From the NCBI GenBank assembly GCA_031386665.1, contig JANNCN010000184.1:1-54024 (forward strand): a stretch of DNA of 54,024 nucleotides, in the 5' to 3' direction. Of this stretch, positions 8,360 to 16,501 are shown in pieces (position 1 is the stretch's first letter; the number at the start of each line of letters is the position of its first letter). Source of the stretch: JANYCG01 sp031386665. Lineage in GTDB: Bacteria > Pseudomonadota > Gammaproteobacteria > Burkholderiales > Burkholderiaceae_C. A program made the translations under genes and the position numbers. Below the pieces are notes generated by a model. The model did not search any database and was not told where the DNA came from. It saw nothing but the letters and a program-made list of their open reading frames with translations.

Positions 8360-9319
8360 ATGACGAAGACCCCCGCAAACTCTTCCTCTGGCCGCACTGA
8401 CGTGTTGGCCGTGCATTCGGTTGAGCACATCCTCGTCTCCATCCCGGACATTGAGCCTGCCGAGAAGTTTTATACCGCCTTTGGGCTGAACGTCAAACGG
8501 CAAGGCCAGCAAGTTGACCTGTACACCCACGGCCATGCGCACCGCTGGATGTCGGTGGTGGCCAACGGCCAGCCCAAGGCGTTGCAATACATCAGCTTCG
8601 GGATTTTTCAAGCCGATGAAGCCGCTTTTCGCCACAAGATTGACGCTGCGGGCTTGGCGTGCGCGCCCCATGCCCTGGCTAAGCCCGGTGGCATTTGGTT
8701 GACCAGCCCCGATGGCACCATGATGCAACTGGTTGTGGCGGACAAGGTGTCGCCGCATCAAAAAAGCCCCAAAAGTTCGCCGCGTGCCTTGCCGCGCCTG
8801 CTCGCGTCTGCACCCATGCGCAGCCAGTCCAGCCAGGTTCAGCCGCGCTGGTTGTCGCATGTGTTGCTTTTCAGTGGCGATGTGTCGCGCATGGTGCTGT
8901 TTTGCGAAAACATCCTGGGCCTGCGGCTGTCAGACCGATCCGGCGACCTGGTGGCCTTCACCCACACCCCGCACGGCAGCGACCACCACTTGCTGGCGTT
9001 CGTCAAATCGGCAGGGCCGGGGCTGCACCACACCAGTTGGGACGTGGGCAGCCTGGACGAGGTGGGTGAGGGCAGCGAGCAACTCCGCGCTGCGGGCTAT
9101 GCCGACGGCTGGGGCGTGGGGCGGCACGTGCTGGGGTCGAACTATTTCTACTATGCCCGCGACCCTTGGGGCAGCTTTGCCGAGTATTCCTACGACATTG
9201 ACTTTGTCGCCCATGACAAAGACTGGGTGTCGGGCGACTTCCCGCCCGAAGACTCGTTCTACCTGTGGGGCCCAGCCGTGCCGGATTGGTTCACCGCCAA
9301 CACGGAAGCGTCGGCCTGA
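8360..9319 (+). CDS. Two-domain VOC protein, possible extradiol dioxygenase
   Basis: A protein of 319 residues with two vicinal-oxygen-chelate modules, as in type I extradiol dioxygenases. The C-terminal module keeps a plausible 2-His-1-carboxylate iron site: His in LSHVLLFSG, His in LHHTSWDVG and Glu in FAEYSYD. The N-terminal module starts with HILVSIPDI but has Tyr and Gln at the equivalent second and third positions, so it is probably structural; this asymmetry is normal for the family. It would cleave a catechol-like ring or transform a related compound. The ATG at 8360 is preferred over TTG at 8354 because GGAG (8348-8351) is correctly spaced. A regulatory link to the adjacent LysR gene is inferred. 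Confidence 0.8.
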   Translation: MTKTPANSSSGRTDVLAVHSVEHILVSIPDIEPAEKFYTAFGLNVKRQGQQVDLYTHGHAHRWMSVVANGQPKALQYISFGIFQADEAAFRHKIDAAGLACAPHALAKPGGIWLTSPDGTMMQLVVADKVSPHQKSPKSSPRALPRLLASAPMRSQSSQVQPRWLSHVLLFSGDVSRMVLFCENILGLRLSDRSGDLVAFTHTPHGSDHHLLAFVKSAGPGLHHTSWDVGSLDEVGEGSEQLRAAGYADGWGVGRHVLGSNYFYYARDPWGSFAEYSYDIDFVAHDKDWVSGDFPPEDSFYLWGPAVPDWFTANTEASA

Positions 9320-9334
9320 GTGTTGCAGCAGTTA

Positions 9335-9462
9335 ATATTGCTATATAATAAATAGCGATCTATCTATATTATTCGAGAGCTAGAGGTCTATTTTGTTCAT
9401 AAAATGAGCGTTTTCCCAAAAAAAGAACCTGCAGGTTCTTTTTTCTCAAAACAGCTCATTTT
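9335..9462 (+). repeat. Modular intergenic repeat, copy A (CCTGCAGG-type hairpin)
   Basis: An AT-rich lead is followed by the 23-nt core ATTCGAGAGCTAGAGGTCT.. (9371-9393). Then comes a perfect 26-bp palindrome, A6-GAACCTG/CAGGTTC-T6 (9419-9444), enclosed by a second pair of arms AAAATGAGC (9401-9409) and GCTCATTTT (9454-9462). It sits between the convergent VOC and patatin genes. The A-tract/T-tract palindrome would act as a terminator on both strands. Related copies occur at five other places in the window. Confidence 0.85.
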
Positions 9463-9498
9463 CAGAACACCATCAAAACACCATCAAAACCCCACCGA

Positions 9499-10707
9499 TC
9501 AAGTCCGGCTGAAAAACTCCATCAACTCGGTCTTGCGCGCATAGGCGTCGCTCTCGCCCATGCTGATCAGGGTTTGCACAAAACCAGGCTCGAAAAGCAA
9601 ATAACTGGCCAGCACGCCGCCGCCGCCTTTCAGCATGCCAAGGCCGCTTAAGGCGTTGCGGGTTGCGGCGGGCAGTTCTTTGATGTGCTGCAGCGCCAGG
9701 TCGTCCAACGACTGTGTCGGCGACACGGCCATCACGTCCACCGCGCGGTAGGGCAAGGCGGTTGCGGCATCGCGCGGCAACTGGTTCAGTGTGGCATTCA
9801 CGCGGCGGGTTTGCTCCACGTCCGCATGCAACGTGTCATGAAACACGCTGGCCATGGTGTGCGCAAAAATGCTGCCCAGCGTGGTGCCGCGCGGTGCCGC
9901 GTTTGATTTTTGGCTGGCCGTGGCCACCGGCCGCTCGGGCTGGCCCACGCCCACCACCAGAATTTTGCGAGCCCCCAATTGCAAAGCGGGCGACAAAGGC
10001 GTGATCTGGCGCATCGAACCGTCGCCAAAAAATTCGCGTTGCCCATCCACCCACAAGGCCGTGGCGGGGAACAAAAACGGAATCGCGCTGGATGCCATCA
10101 AATGTTCAATTGTGATGGGAGTGAACTCGGCTCTGCGCCCCGGGCGGTTCCAGCCCCGAAACGGCGCACCCTTGTCGGTTTGGCAAAACGTCCAGTGCAC
10201 GCCGCTGGAGTAGCTAGACCCTGTCACCGCCACGGCACTCAAAATATGGGTGCGCAAGGCCTCTTCAATGCCGTTCAGCGAAATGCCGCTGTGCAGCGTG
10301 TCCACCAGCGGCAAATTGTCCAAAATCGCGCCATTGGCACGGGCGTGGCGCGACAGGCTCCAGGCTACAGCCAGCCGGTTAAAACGCACCCAAGGCGCAA
10401 TGTTCAGGCGGTACACGTCGTTGGAGCGCAGCGCGTTCCAAAACGTCGCAAGCTGCTCAAACGCGCCCAAGCCCTTGGTTGCCCAGGCTGCCAAGCAGGT
10501 CGAGTTGATGGCCCCGGCTGAGGTGCCAATCAGCAATTGAAACGGAAAATCTTGGGACGCGCCAGGCTGCATACGCAGCATCGAGGCCACGGCGCGCAGC
10601 ACGCCAACCTGGTACGCCGTGCGGGCGCCTCCACCCATCAGCACCAGCGCCGTGGTAGGGCGGGTGTAGTGGCTCAGGCCAGTGGTGATGATGGTGTCCA
10701 GGCTCAT
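9499..10707 (-). CDS. Patatin-like phospholipase
   Basis: A protein of 402 residues with the patatin lipase signature: oxyanion loop GGGARTAYQVGVL (about residues 24-36), nucleophile elbow GTSAGAIN and catalytic Asp in FFGDGSMRQ. The family consists of Ser-Asp dyad acyl hydrolases acting on phospholipids or lipid esters. No signal peptide or outer-membrane barrel is visible, so it is probably cytoplasmic or peripheral. The start at 10707 (MSLDTI) is chosen because the open frame further upstream has no family character and would add 70 odd residues. It converges with the VOC gene across repeat copy A and is divergent from the MFS gene. Confidence 0.87.
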   Translation of the reverse strand: MSLDTIITTGLSHYTRPTTALVLMGGGARTAYQVGVLRAVASMLRMQPGASQDFPFQLLIGTSAGAINSTCLAAWATKGLGAFEQLATFWNALRSNDVYRLNIAPWVRFNRLAVAWSLSRHARANGAILDNLPLVDTLHSGISLNGIEEALRTHILSAVAVTGSSYSSGVHWTFCQTDKGAPFRGWNRPGRRAEFTPITIEHLMASSAIPFLFPATALWVDGQREFFGDGSMRQITPLSPALQLGARKILVVGVGQPERPVATASQKSNAAPRGTTLGSIFAHTMASVFHDTLHADVEQTRRVNATLNQLPRDAATALPYRAVDVMAVSPTQSLDDLALQHIKELPAATRNALSGLGMLKGGGGVLASYLLFEPGFVQTLISMGESDAYARKTELMEFFSRT

Positions 10708-10945
10708 GGCACCAATTGTGAGCGAATGTGACTTGTGTCTGCAAGCGCTTCGGGCACAGTTGGGGCGCAGCGGCTTCCCTTGGTGCATATGACCCAAACT
10801 CGATTGCCAGCAAAACAACGCCCAGCTTCTGCGCGCTGTCTGACCCGCTCGGACGCCACAGCGGGGCTGCAAAATGGCCTTGAACCCGCGAACTGCCGCG
10901 CCTTGCGATATCCTCAAGGGTTAACACCTAAAGCCCAGAGCCCGA

Positions 10946-12196
10946 ATGCCACAGAACAAGAACAGCACTTTGACACCTCAACGCGAACTTTGGCTTTTGC
11001 TTACTTTGGCGGGCGTTCAATTCACCCACATTCTTGATTTCATCATCATGATGCCGCTGGGGCCGCAATTCACCCAGTTGTTTGGCATCACCGATGCCCA
11101 GTTTGGCGTGCTGGTATCGGCCTACACCTTGGCCGCTGGCGCGTCGGGTCTGGCGGCGTCAGCCTATGTGGACCGGTTTGACCGAAAGCGACTGCTGCTG
11201 GTTCTGTACGTGCTGTTTGCGGTGGCGACATTGGCTTGCGCCCTGGCACCGGGCTACAACAGCTTGATGGCGGCCCGCGTGGCGGCAGGCATTTTTGGCG
11301 GCGTGCTGTCGGCGCTGTCGCAAACCATTGTGGGCGACGTGATTCCGTTTGAGCGCCGTGGCCGCGCCATGAGCGTCGTCATGACGTCGTTTTCGGTCGC
11401 GTCAGTGCTGGGGGTGCCAGCCGGGCTGTTTTTGGCTGCGAATTTGGGCTGGCATGCGCCGTTTTTTGCGATTGCGGCGCTGTCTGCCATGCTGGCCATG
11501 GTGGCGGCCTTCACCATGCCCGCGTTGATGGGTCATCTGCATGCGGCAAAACAGTCGTCTGCCTTGCAGCGCATCTCCAACGTGCTGGCCGATGTCAACC
11601 ATTTGAAGGCGTTTGGGTTTTCGGCATTGATGATGCTGGCCGCCTTTGCCGTGGTGCCGTATTTGGCTATCAACATGCAGTTTGGCGTGGGCCTGAAGCC
11701 CGAACACATTCCCTACATTTATCTGTGCGGCGGCATCGGTTCGCTGTTTGGCGCGCGCGGGTTTGGCCAGTTGACTGACCGCTGGGGCAAGGTGCCCAGT
11801 TTTCGCATGTTGGCGCTGGTGTTGGTGCCCGTCATGTTTTTGAACACCTTGTTGCCCTTTGGCGCGCCACTGTGGGCGGCGCTGGTGGCGTCCACCATCT
11901 TCATGGTGTGTGGCAGCGGGCGCATGATTCCTGCCATGGCCATTGTCACCTCGGCCGCCAAGCCTGAGTTGCGCGGCACCTTCATGAGCCTGAACTCGGC
12001 CGTGCAATCGGCTGGCATGGGCGTGGGCGCATTTGTCGGTGGCCACCTGCTAAGCCGCGACGCTGGCGGTCAATTGCAAAACTACTGGATGGCCGCAGTG
12101 TTTGGCAGTGCCGCCAGTTTGGCGGGCGTTTGGCTCGCTGGGCGCATCAATTTGCGCAACACGCCCGCACCGGCTGGCGCTGGCGCACCGATCTAG
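10946..12196 (+). CDS. MFS transporter (AraJ/arabinose-efflux-like)
   Basis: A protein of 416 residues with about 12 predicted membrane helices. The loop between helices 2 and 3 reads YVDRFDRKRLLL, the MFS motif A region, followed by RVAAGIFGGVLSALSQTIVGD and ERRGRAMSVVMTSFS, typical of drug/sugar efflux members. It sits in the inner membrane and probably exports a small molecule by proton antiport; the substrate cannot be told from sequence. It occupies the place upstream of hpf where rpoN is commonly found in betaproteobacteria. The 238-bp gap to the divergent patatin gene shows no element I can name. Confidence 0.88.
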   Translation: MPQNKNSTLTPQRELWLLLTLAGVQFTHILDFIIMMPLGPQFTQLFGITDAQFGVLVSAYTLAAGASGLAASAYVDRFDRKRLLLVLYVLFAVATLACALAPGYNSLMAARVAAGIFGGVLSALSQTIVGDVIPFERRGRAMSVVMTSFSVASVLGVPAGLFLAANLGWHAPFFAIAALSAMLAMVAAFTMPALMGHLHAAKQSSALQRISNVLADVNHLKAFGFSALMMLAAFAVVPYLAINMQFGVGLKPEHIPYIYLCGGIGSLFGARGFGQLTDRWGKVPSFRMLALVLVPVMFLNTLLPFGAPLWAALVASTIFMVCGSGRMIPAMAIVTSAAKPELRGTFMSLNSAVQSAGMGVGAFVGGHLLSRDAGGQLQNYWMAAVFGSAASLAGVWLAGRINLRNTPAPAGAGAPI

Positions 12197-12406
12197 CGCA
12201 CCGATTTGGCGCATACCTTGGGCGAATTGGGTCAAATCGGGCCAATCGGGGCCAATTCGGCGCGATTCAAAGGGGCTGGTTCAGAAAACTGTGAAATTTC
12301 TTTCAATCAATGACAAATCCATGTCAAAAGGGGATTGCATTCCGCCACCTTCGGGCGCATAGTTAAATTGCAAGCAGTTTCTTCAACCCGTCTCAGGAGG
12401 CTATTT

Positions 12407-12736
12407 ATGAATCTGACGATCAGCGGTCATCACCTTGAAGTCACCCCGGCCCTGCGCAATTACGTCACGACCAAGCTAGATCGAATCACCCGACATTTCG
12501 ACCAAGTCGTCGATGTCAAAGTCCTACTGACCGTTGAAAAGTTGAAAGAAAAGGAACGAAGGCAGCGGGCCGAATGCAACATTCATGTCAAGGGCAGTGA
12601 CATGTTTGCGGAAAGCACCCATGCCGACCTGTACGCTGCGGTGGATGAACTGGTGGACAAGCTGGATCGCCAAGTGGTGCGCCACAAAGACAAGGTGCAA
12701 GACCACCACCACGCCTCTGCCAAGCGCCTCATGTGA
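12407..12736 (+). CDS. hpf: Ribosome hibernation-promoting factor HPF (short form)
   Basis: A protein of 109 residues matching the HPF/YfiA family: MNLTISGHHLEVTPALRNYV at the N-terminus and the conserved ADLYAAVDELVDKLDRQV motif, followed by a His-rich tail. It lacks the C-terminal extension of long HPF, so it belongs to the short class that, with RMF, helps form inactive 100S ribosomes in stationary phase. The ATG at 12407 has AGGAGG seven nt upstream. The gene is followed by a strong terminator, then ptsN and hprK, the usual neighbourhood, though rpoN is not directly upstream. Confidence 0.93.
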   Translation: MNLTISGHHLEVTPALRNYVTTKLDRITRHFDQVVDVKVLLTVEKLKEKERRQRAECNIHVKGSDMFAESTHADLYAAVDELVDKLDRQVVRHKDKVQDHHHASAKRLM

Positions 12737-12856
12737 CGGGCGCATAGACAGTGTCGTAAGGTGCGTGAAACCTTGGCACAACGTCAAAACAACACCCCGG
12801 GCCTGAGTCGTTAAAAACTGCTCAAATTCGACCCACAAAAGGCCCTCAAAGGCCCC

Positions 12857-12893
12857 ACAAAGCCGCTTAGATACTCTAGGCGGCTTTTTTTGT
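12857..12893 (+). terminator. Rho-independent terminator after hpf
   Basis: AAAGCCGC (12859-12866) pairs with GCGGCTTT (12880-12887). Inner pairs TAG/CTA leave the five-nt loop ATACT, and seven T residues run from 12885 to 12891. The outer bases CAC/GTG extend the stem. It separates hpf from ptsN, whose ATG is 22 nt beyond, so ptsN-hprK needs its own promoter or readthrough; CATAAT at 12897-12902 is a weak -10 candidate but is very close to the start. Confidence 0.85.
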
Positions 12894-12915
12894 GGGCATA
12901 ATTCTTAATTCAACC

Positions 12916-13383
12916 ATGAACAGACTCGCCAGTATTCTCTCTGCGCCCCAAGTGCTTGTGGGCGTTGACGCCACCAGCAAAAAGCGCGCTTTTGAAGAAG
13001 CTGGCCTGTTGTTTGAGAACCTGCACGGCCTGGGCCGCGCGGTGGTGACCGACAGTCTTTTCTCGCGCGAGCGGCTGGGCTCGACCGGTTTGGGCCATGG
13101 TGTGGCTATTCCGCATGGCCGCATCAAAGGCCTGAAGTCGCCCATGGCCGCCGTGCTGTCACTGGCCAACCCGATTGGTTTTGATGCGCCAGACGAGCAA
13201 GCCGTCAGCCTGCTGATTTTTTTGCTGGTGCCTGAAGCGGCTACCCAAAAACACCTCGAAATATTGTCTGAAATTGCTGAATTGCTCAGTGACGCCACCC
13301 TGCGCGCCAAACTTTGCAGCAGCACCGACGCCGCCGAGTTGCATGGCTTGATTGCCGGTTGGCAGTCTGCGCAAATTGTCTAG
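12916..13383 (+). CDS. ptsN: PTS IIA-like nitrogen-regulatory protein PtsN
   Basis: A 155-residue EIIA(Ntr) protein. The phosphorylatable His67 lies in GLGHGVAIPHGRIKG. In the nitrogen PTS, PtsN receives phosphate from PtsP via NPr/HPr and regulates potassium transport and other targets rather than carrying sugar. The ATG at 12916 gives the N-terminus usual for betaproteobacterial members (MNRLASIL); an upstream ATG at 12892 would start inside the terminator's T-run and is rejected. hprK follows after 50 nt, coupling the pair in function. Confidence 0.92.
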   Translation: MNRLASILSAPQVLVGVDATSKKRAFEEAGLLFENLHGLGRAVVTDSLFSRERLGSTGLGHGVAIPHGRIKGLKSPMAAVLSLANPIGFDAPDEQAVSLLIFLLVPEAATQKHLEILSEIAELLSDATLRAKLCSSTDAAELHGLIAGWQSAQIV

Positions 13384-13433
13384 CCATTTCAAGCCATTGG
13401 TCCTGAAGCCACGCCCTCGATAAGGCCAATGCT

Positions 13434-14384
13434 TTGAAGCCCACCGTTGTCAGCGCCGACGTCCTTTTTGAGGAATTCCGGGGCCGCTTGAAATGGAAAT
13501 GGCTGGCCGGCTTGGGCGCATCCGAGCGCAAATTTGACGAAGTGGCGGTTCGCGCCGCCCGGTCTGGCGCAGACCTGGTGGGTTACCTCAATTACATCCA
13601 CCCGTACCGCGTGCAAATTTTGGGCCCGCGTGAAATCGCTTACCTCACCAGCGCCACACCCGAAGACTGCGCCCGGCGTATTTCGCGCATTGTCACGCTG
13701 GAACCTCCTGTTTTGGTGCTGGCAGATGGTCAAATTCCGCCCGATTCATTGCTCTCCATGTGCGAGCGCGCGCAAATTCCGCTGTTTGCCACCCACGAGT
13801 CGTCAGCTTTTGTCATTGACGTGCTGCGGGCCTATTTGTCACGCCATTTTGCCGACCGCGCGTCGATGCACGGCGTTTTCATGGACATTTTGGGTCTGGG
13901 CGTGCTAATCACGGGCGAGTCCGGCATGGGCAAAAGCGAGCTGGGGCTTGAGCTGATCTCGCGCGGCAACGGTTTGGTGGCTGACGACTCGGTTGACCTG
14001 TTTCGCATCAACCAGACCACCATTGAAGGGCGCTGTCCCGACCTGCTGCAAAATTTGCTGGAAGTGCGCGGCATTGGCCTTTTGGATATTCGCGCGATTT
14101 TTGGCGAGACCGCCGTGCGCCGCAAAATGCGCCTCAAACTCATCGTTCACCTGGTGCGCCGCGAAACCATGGAGCGCGAGTACGAGCGCATTCCCTACGA
14201 GCCGCTCACCCAAGACGTTTTGGGCATTCCAGTGCGCAAAGCAATCATTCAAGTGGTCGCCGGGCGCAATATTGCGGTGCTGGTGGAAGCTGCCGTGCGC
14301 AACACGATTTTGCAATTGCGCGGCGTTGACACGTACCAAGAGTTTGTAGAGCGCCACCGCAAGGCGATGGACCAAGGCGGCTGA
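13434..14384 (+). CDS. hprK: HPr kinase/phosphorylase
   Basis: A protein of 316 residues. The Walker A motif GESGMGKS is at about residues 161-168, and the family signature EVRGIGLLDIRAIFGE follows. The enzyme phosphorylates and dephosphorylates HPr-like proteins on a serine, linking metabolic state to PTS regulation. The start is TTG at 13434 (MKPTVVSADVLFEEF), which matches the conserved N-terminus of relatives; no ATG is available nearby in frame. The gene order ptsN-hprK is conserved in Burkholderiales. It ends 17 nt before the convergent fur gene. Confidence 0.93.
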   Translation: MKPTVVSADVLFEEFRGRLKWKWLAGLGASERKFDEVAVRAARSGADLVGYLNYIHPYRVQILGPREIAYLTSATPEDCARRISRIVTLEPPVLVLADGQIPPDSLLSMCERAQIPLFATHESSAFVIDVLRAYLSRHFADRASMHGVFMDILGLGVLITGESGMGKSELGLELISRGNGLVADDSVDLFRINQTTIEGRCPDLLQNLLEVRGIGLLDIRAIFGETAVRRKMRLKLIVHLVRRETMEREYERIPYEPLTQDVLGIPVRKAIIQVVAGRNIAVLVEAAVRNTILQLRGVDTYQEFVERHRKAMDQGG

Positions 14385-14401
14385 ATCGAAAGCCCGACGC
14401 C

Positions 14402-14848
14402 TCAGGCGGGTGTTTTGGCCGCAGCAGGTCGGTTTTTGCAACGGTCTTTGGTGCAATGGGCGTACAGGCTCAAAGCGTGGTCGGCAATGGTGAAGCCCTT
14501 TGATTTGGCCACTGCATGCTGGCGCTTTTCAATTTCAGCATCGTAAAACTCTTCAACCTTGCCACAGTCCAGGCACACCAAATGGTCATGGTGCTGGCCT
14601 TCATTCAGCTCATAAACCGCTTTGCCGCTTTCAAAATTGCTGCGAGTCAAAATGCCGGCTTGCTCAAACTGCGTCAACACCCGGTATACGGTGGCCAGCC
14701 CCACGTCCGAGCGGTCCAGCAACAGCACTCTGAACACATCTTCAGCCGTCATGTGGCGCTGCGCACCTTTTTGAAAAATTTCCAGAATTTTCAGTCGCGG
14801 CAACGTTGCCTTGAGGCCGGTATTTTTAAGTTCGTCGATGTTGTCCAT
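14402..14848 (-). CDS. fur: Ferric uptake regulator Fur
   Basis: A protein of 148 residues. The N-terminal winged helix includes TAEDVFRVLL and VGLATVYRVLTQFEQAG. Metal-binding residues are visible as HHDH (86-89), Cys92 and Cys95 in CLDC, and a C-terminal His131-Cys132 with Cys137. Fur represses iron-uptake genes when Fe(II) is bound. The start at 14848 (MDNIDELKNTGLK) is the conserved Fur N-terminus; the open frame upstream is not. It is divergent from bamE across 105 bp, a common arrangement in betaproteobacteria. Confidence 0.95.
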   Translation of the reverse strand: MDNIDELKNTGLKATLPRLKILEIFQKGAQRHMTAEDVFRVLLLDRSDVGLATVYRVLTQFEQAGILTRSNFESGKAVYELNEGQHHDHLVCLDCGKVEEFYDAEIEKRQHAVAKSKGFTIADHALSLYAHCTKDRCKNRPAAAKTPA

Positions 14849-14953
14849 GAAAGCTCTTTTCTGCACCGCCCAAGTGCCTTGGCAACCACGCCCAGGCCCA
14901 GACGCCAACCGCTACAATGATCTGATCATATCGCCACATCACTCCACGAACCT

Positions 14954-15577
14954 ATGTTCGCACCCCTGAATCATTTTGCTGTTTCTTTGACTCGTCAGGC
15001 TACCCTTCACGCAGCCCGGCGAGCCGCCCGCGTGGCTTTGGCCTTGTCCATGATGGCAGGCGTTAGCGCGTTGGTGGGTTGTGGCAGCTTCAACTCAGCC
15101 AGTGGCCGCGTTGCAGGCATCGTGTCGCCTTACAAAATTGACATTGTTCAAGGCAATTTTGTCTCCAAAGAGCAAGTGGCCGCCGTCAAAGTGGGCATGG
15201 CCCGCGCCCAAGTGCGCGAAATTTTGGGCACGCCCTTGCTGGCCAGCATGTTCCACGCCGACCGGTGGGATTACGTGTTCACCTTTCAGCGCCAAGGTGC
15301 CGAACCACAGGCCCGCAAAGTCAGCGTCTTTTTCAAAGGCGACGTACTGGAGCGGCTTGATTCGGACACTTTGCCGACCGAGGCAGAATTTGTCTCGTCG
15401 CTGGACTCTGGCCGACGTTTGGGCAAAGTGCCTGAGTTGACCGCGTCTGAAGAAAGCCTGGCGAAATTCGCCCCCGTGGCAAAACCAGCAGGCTCTTTGG
15501 CTGCTGGCGCGGCGGCCCCCAAGGAACTGCCACCGTTGCCTGCCAACTACCCGCCGCTTGAGCCATCAGGCAGGTGA
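14954..15577 (+). CDS. bamE: Outer-membrane assembly lipoprotein BamE (SmpA/OmlA)
   Basis: A protein of 207 residues with a lipoprotein signal peptide ending in the lipobox ALVGC near residue 43. The BamE domain follows: YKIDIVQGNFVSKEQVAAVKVGM in outline, then VREILGTPLLASMFHADRWDYVFTF. BamE is a small subunit of the BAM complex that inserts beta-barrel proteins into the outer membrane. The C-terminal 60 residues, rich in Ala and Pro, form an extension beyond the compact domain, as in other Comamonadaceae. Its divergence from fur and its position before dapB are normal for the group. The 117-bp gap to dapB shows nothing I can identify. Confidence 0.92.
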   Translation: MFAPLNHFAVSLTRQATLHAARRAARVALALSMMAGVSALVGCGSFNSASGRVAGIVSPYKIDIVQGNFVSKEQVAAVKVGMARAQVREILGTPLLASMFHADRWDYVFTFQRQGAEPQARKVSVFFKGDVLERLDSDTLPTEAEFVSSLDSGRRLGKVPELTASEESLAKFAPVAKPAGSLAAGAAAPKELPPLPANYPPLEPSGR

Positions 15578-15694
15578 CCTCCGGTACCGACGCGTGGCAC
15601 CGAAAGTAGGCGCTAACTTGCTGGTCGGTGTCGTTCGGATGGGGATGCTGTCACCAAACGCTGATTGCCCTGACCTGTTTCAAACCCTTTTTCC

Positions 15695-16501
15695 ATGATT
15701 CAACACAAAATCGCCGTCGCAGGCGCGTCGGGTCGCATGGGCCAAATGCTGATCGAAGCCATTCGCTTGGCCAACGACTGCGAACTGAGCGGTGCTTTGG
15801 ACGTGCCCAGCAGCCCGGCCATTGGACAGGCGGCATCGGCGGTGTCGGGTTCGAGCGCGGGTGTGCTCATCACCGCAGACCTGCACGCAGGCTTGGCAGG
15901 GGCCCAGACACTGATTGATTTCACCCGCCCTGAAGGCACTTTGGCGCATCTCAAAATCTGCCGCGAGCTGGGTGTGAACGCGGTCATTGGCACCACCGGC
16001 TTCACGGAGGCGCAAAAGGCTGAAATCAACGCCGCTGCCAAAGACATTGCCATCATGATGTCGCCCAACATGAGCGTGGGCGTGAACGTCACCTTCAAGC
16101 TGCTGGAAATGGCCGCCAAAGCCTTGAGCACAGGCTACGATATTGAAATCATCGAAACGCACCACCGCCACAAGGTCGATGCGCCATCGGGAACCGCTCT
16201 GAAAATGGGCGAAGTGGTGGCAGAGGCCTTGGGGCGCGACCTCAAAGGCCACGCGGTGTTTGCGCGGGAGGGCGTGACGGGCGAGCGCGATCCGCTGGCG
16301 ATTGGCTTTTCTGCCATTCGCGGCGGCGACATTGTGGGTGACCACACGGTGATGTTTGCCGGCACGGGCGAGCGCATCGAGATCACCCACAAAGCGTCCA
16401 GCCGGGACAGTTATGCCCAGGGTGCCTTGCGGGCCGTGCGCTTCTTGAGTGGCCTGAAACCGGGTCTTTATGACATGTTTGATGTGTTGGGATTGAAATG
16501 A
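15695..16501 (+). CDS. dapB: 4-hydroxy-tetrahydrodipicolinate reductase
   Basis: A 268-residue DapB. The dinucleotide-binding loop is GASGRMGQ (residues 10-17), the catalytic region is ETHHRHKVDAPSGTALKMG (about 153-171), and the N-terminal/C-terminal swap FLSGLKPGLYDMFDVLGL closes the protein. It reduces HTPA to tetrahydrodipicolinate in lysine and diaminopimelate synthesis, in the cytoplasm. Its TGA overlaps the ATG of exbB by four bases (ATGA), so dapB, exbB and exbD form a translationally coupled unit. Confidence 0.96.
   Translation: MIQHKIAVAGASGRMGQMLIEAIRLANDCELSGALDVPSSPAIGQAASAVSGSSAGVLITADLHAGLAGAQTLIDFTRPEGTLAHLKICRELGVNAVIGTTGFTEAQKAEINAAAKDIAIMMSPNMSVGVNVTFKLLEMAAKALSTGYDIEIIETHHRHKVDAPSGTALKMGEVVAEALGRDLKGHAVFAREGVTGERDPLAIGFSAIRGGDIVGDHTVMFAGTGERIEITHKASSRDSYAQGALRAVRFLSGLKPGLYDMFDVLGLK

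Noticed and set aside
14911..14930. Fur box between fur and bamE (ATGATC-T-GATCAT)
   Set aside because: The short palindrome is present, but it does not match the GATAATGATAATCATTATC consensus well enough to call a Fur site.
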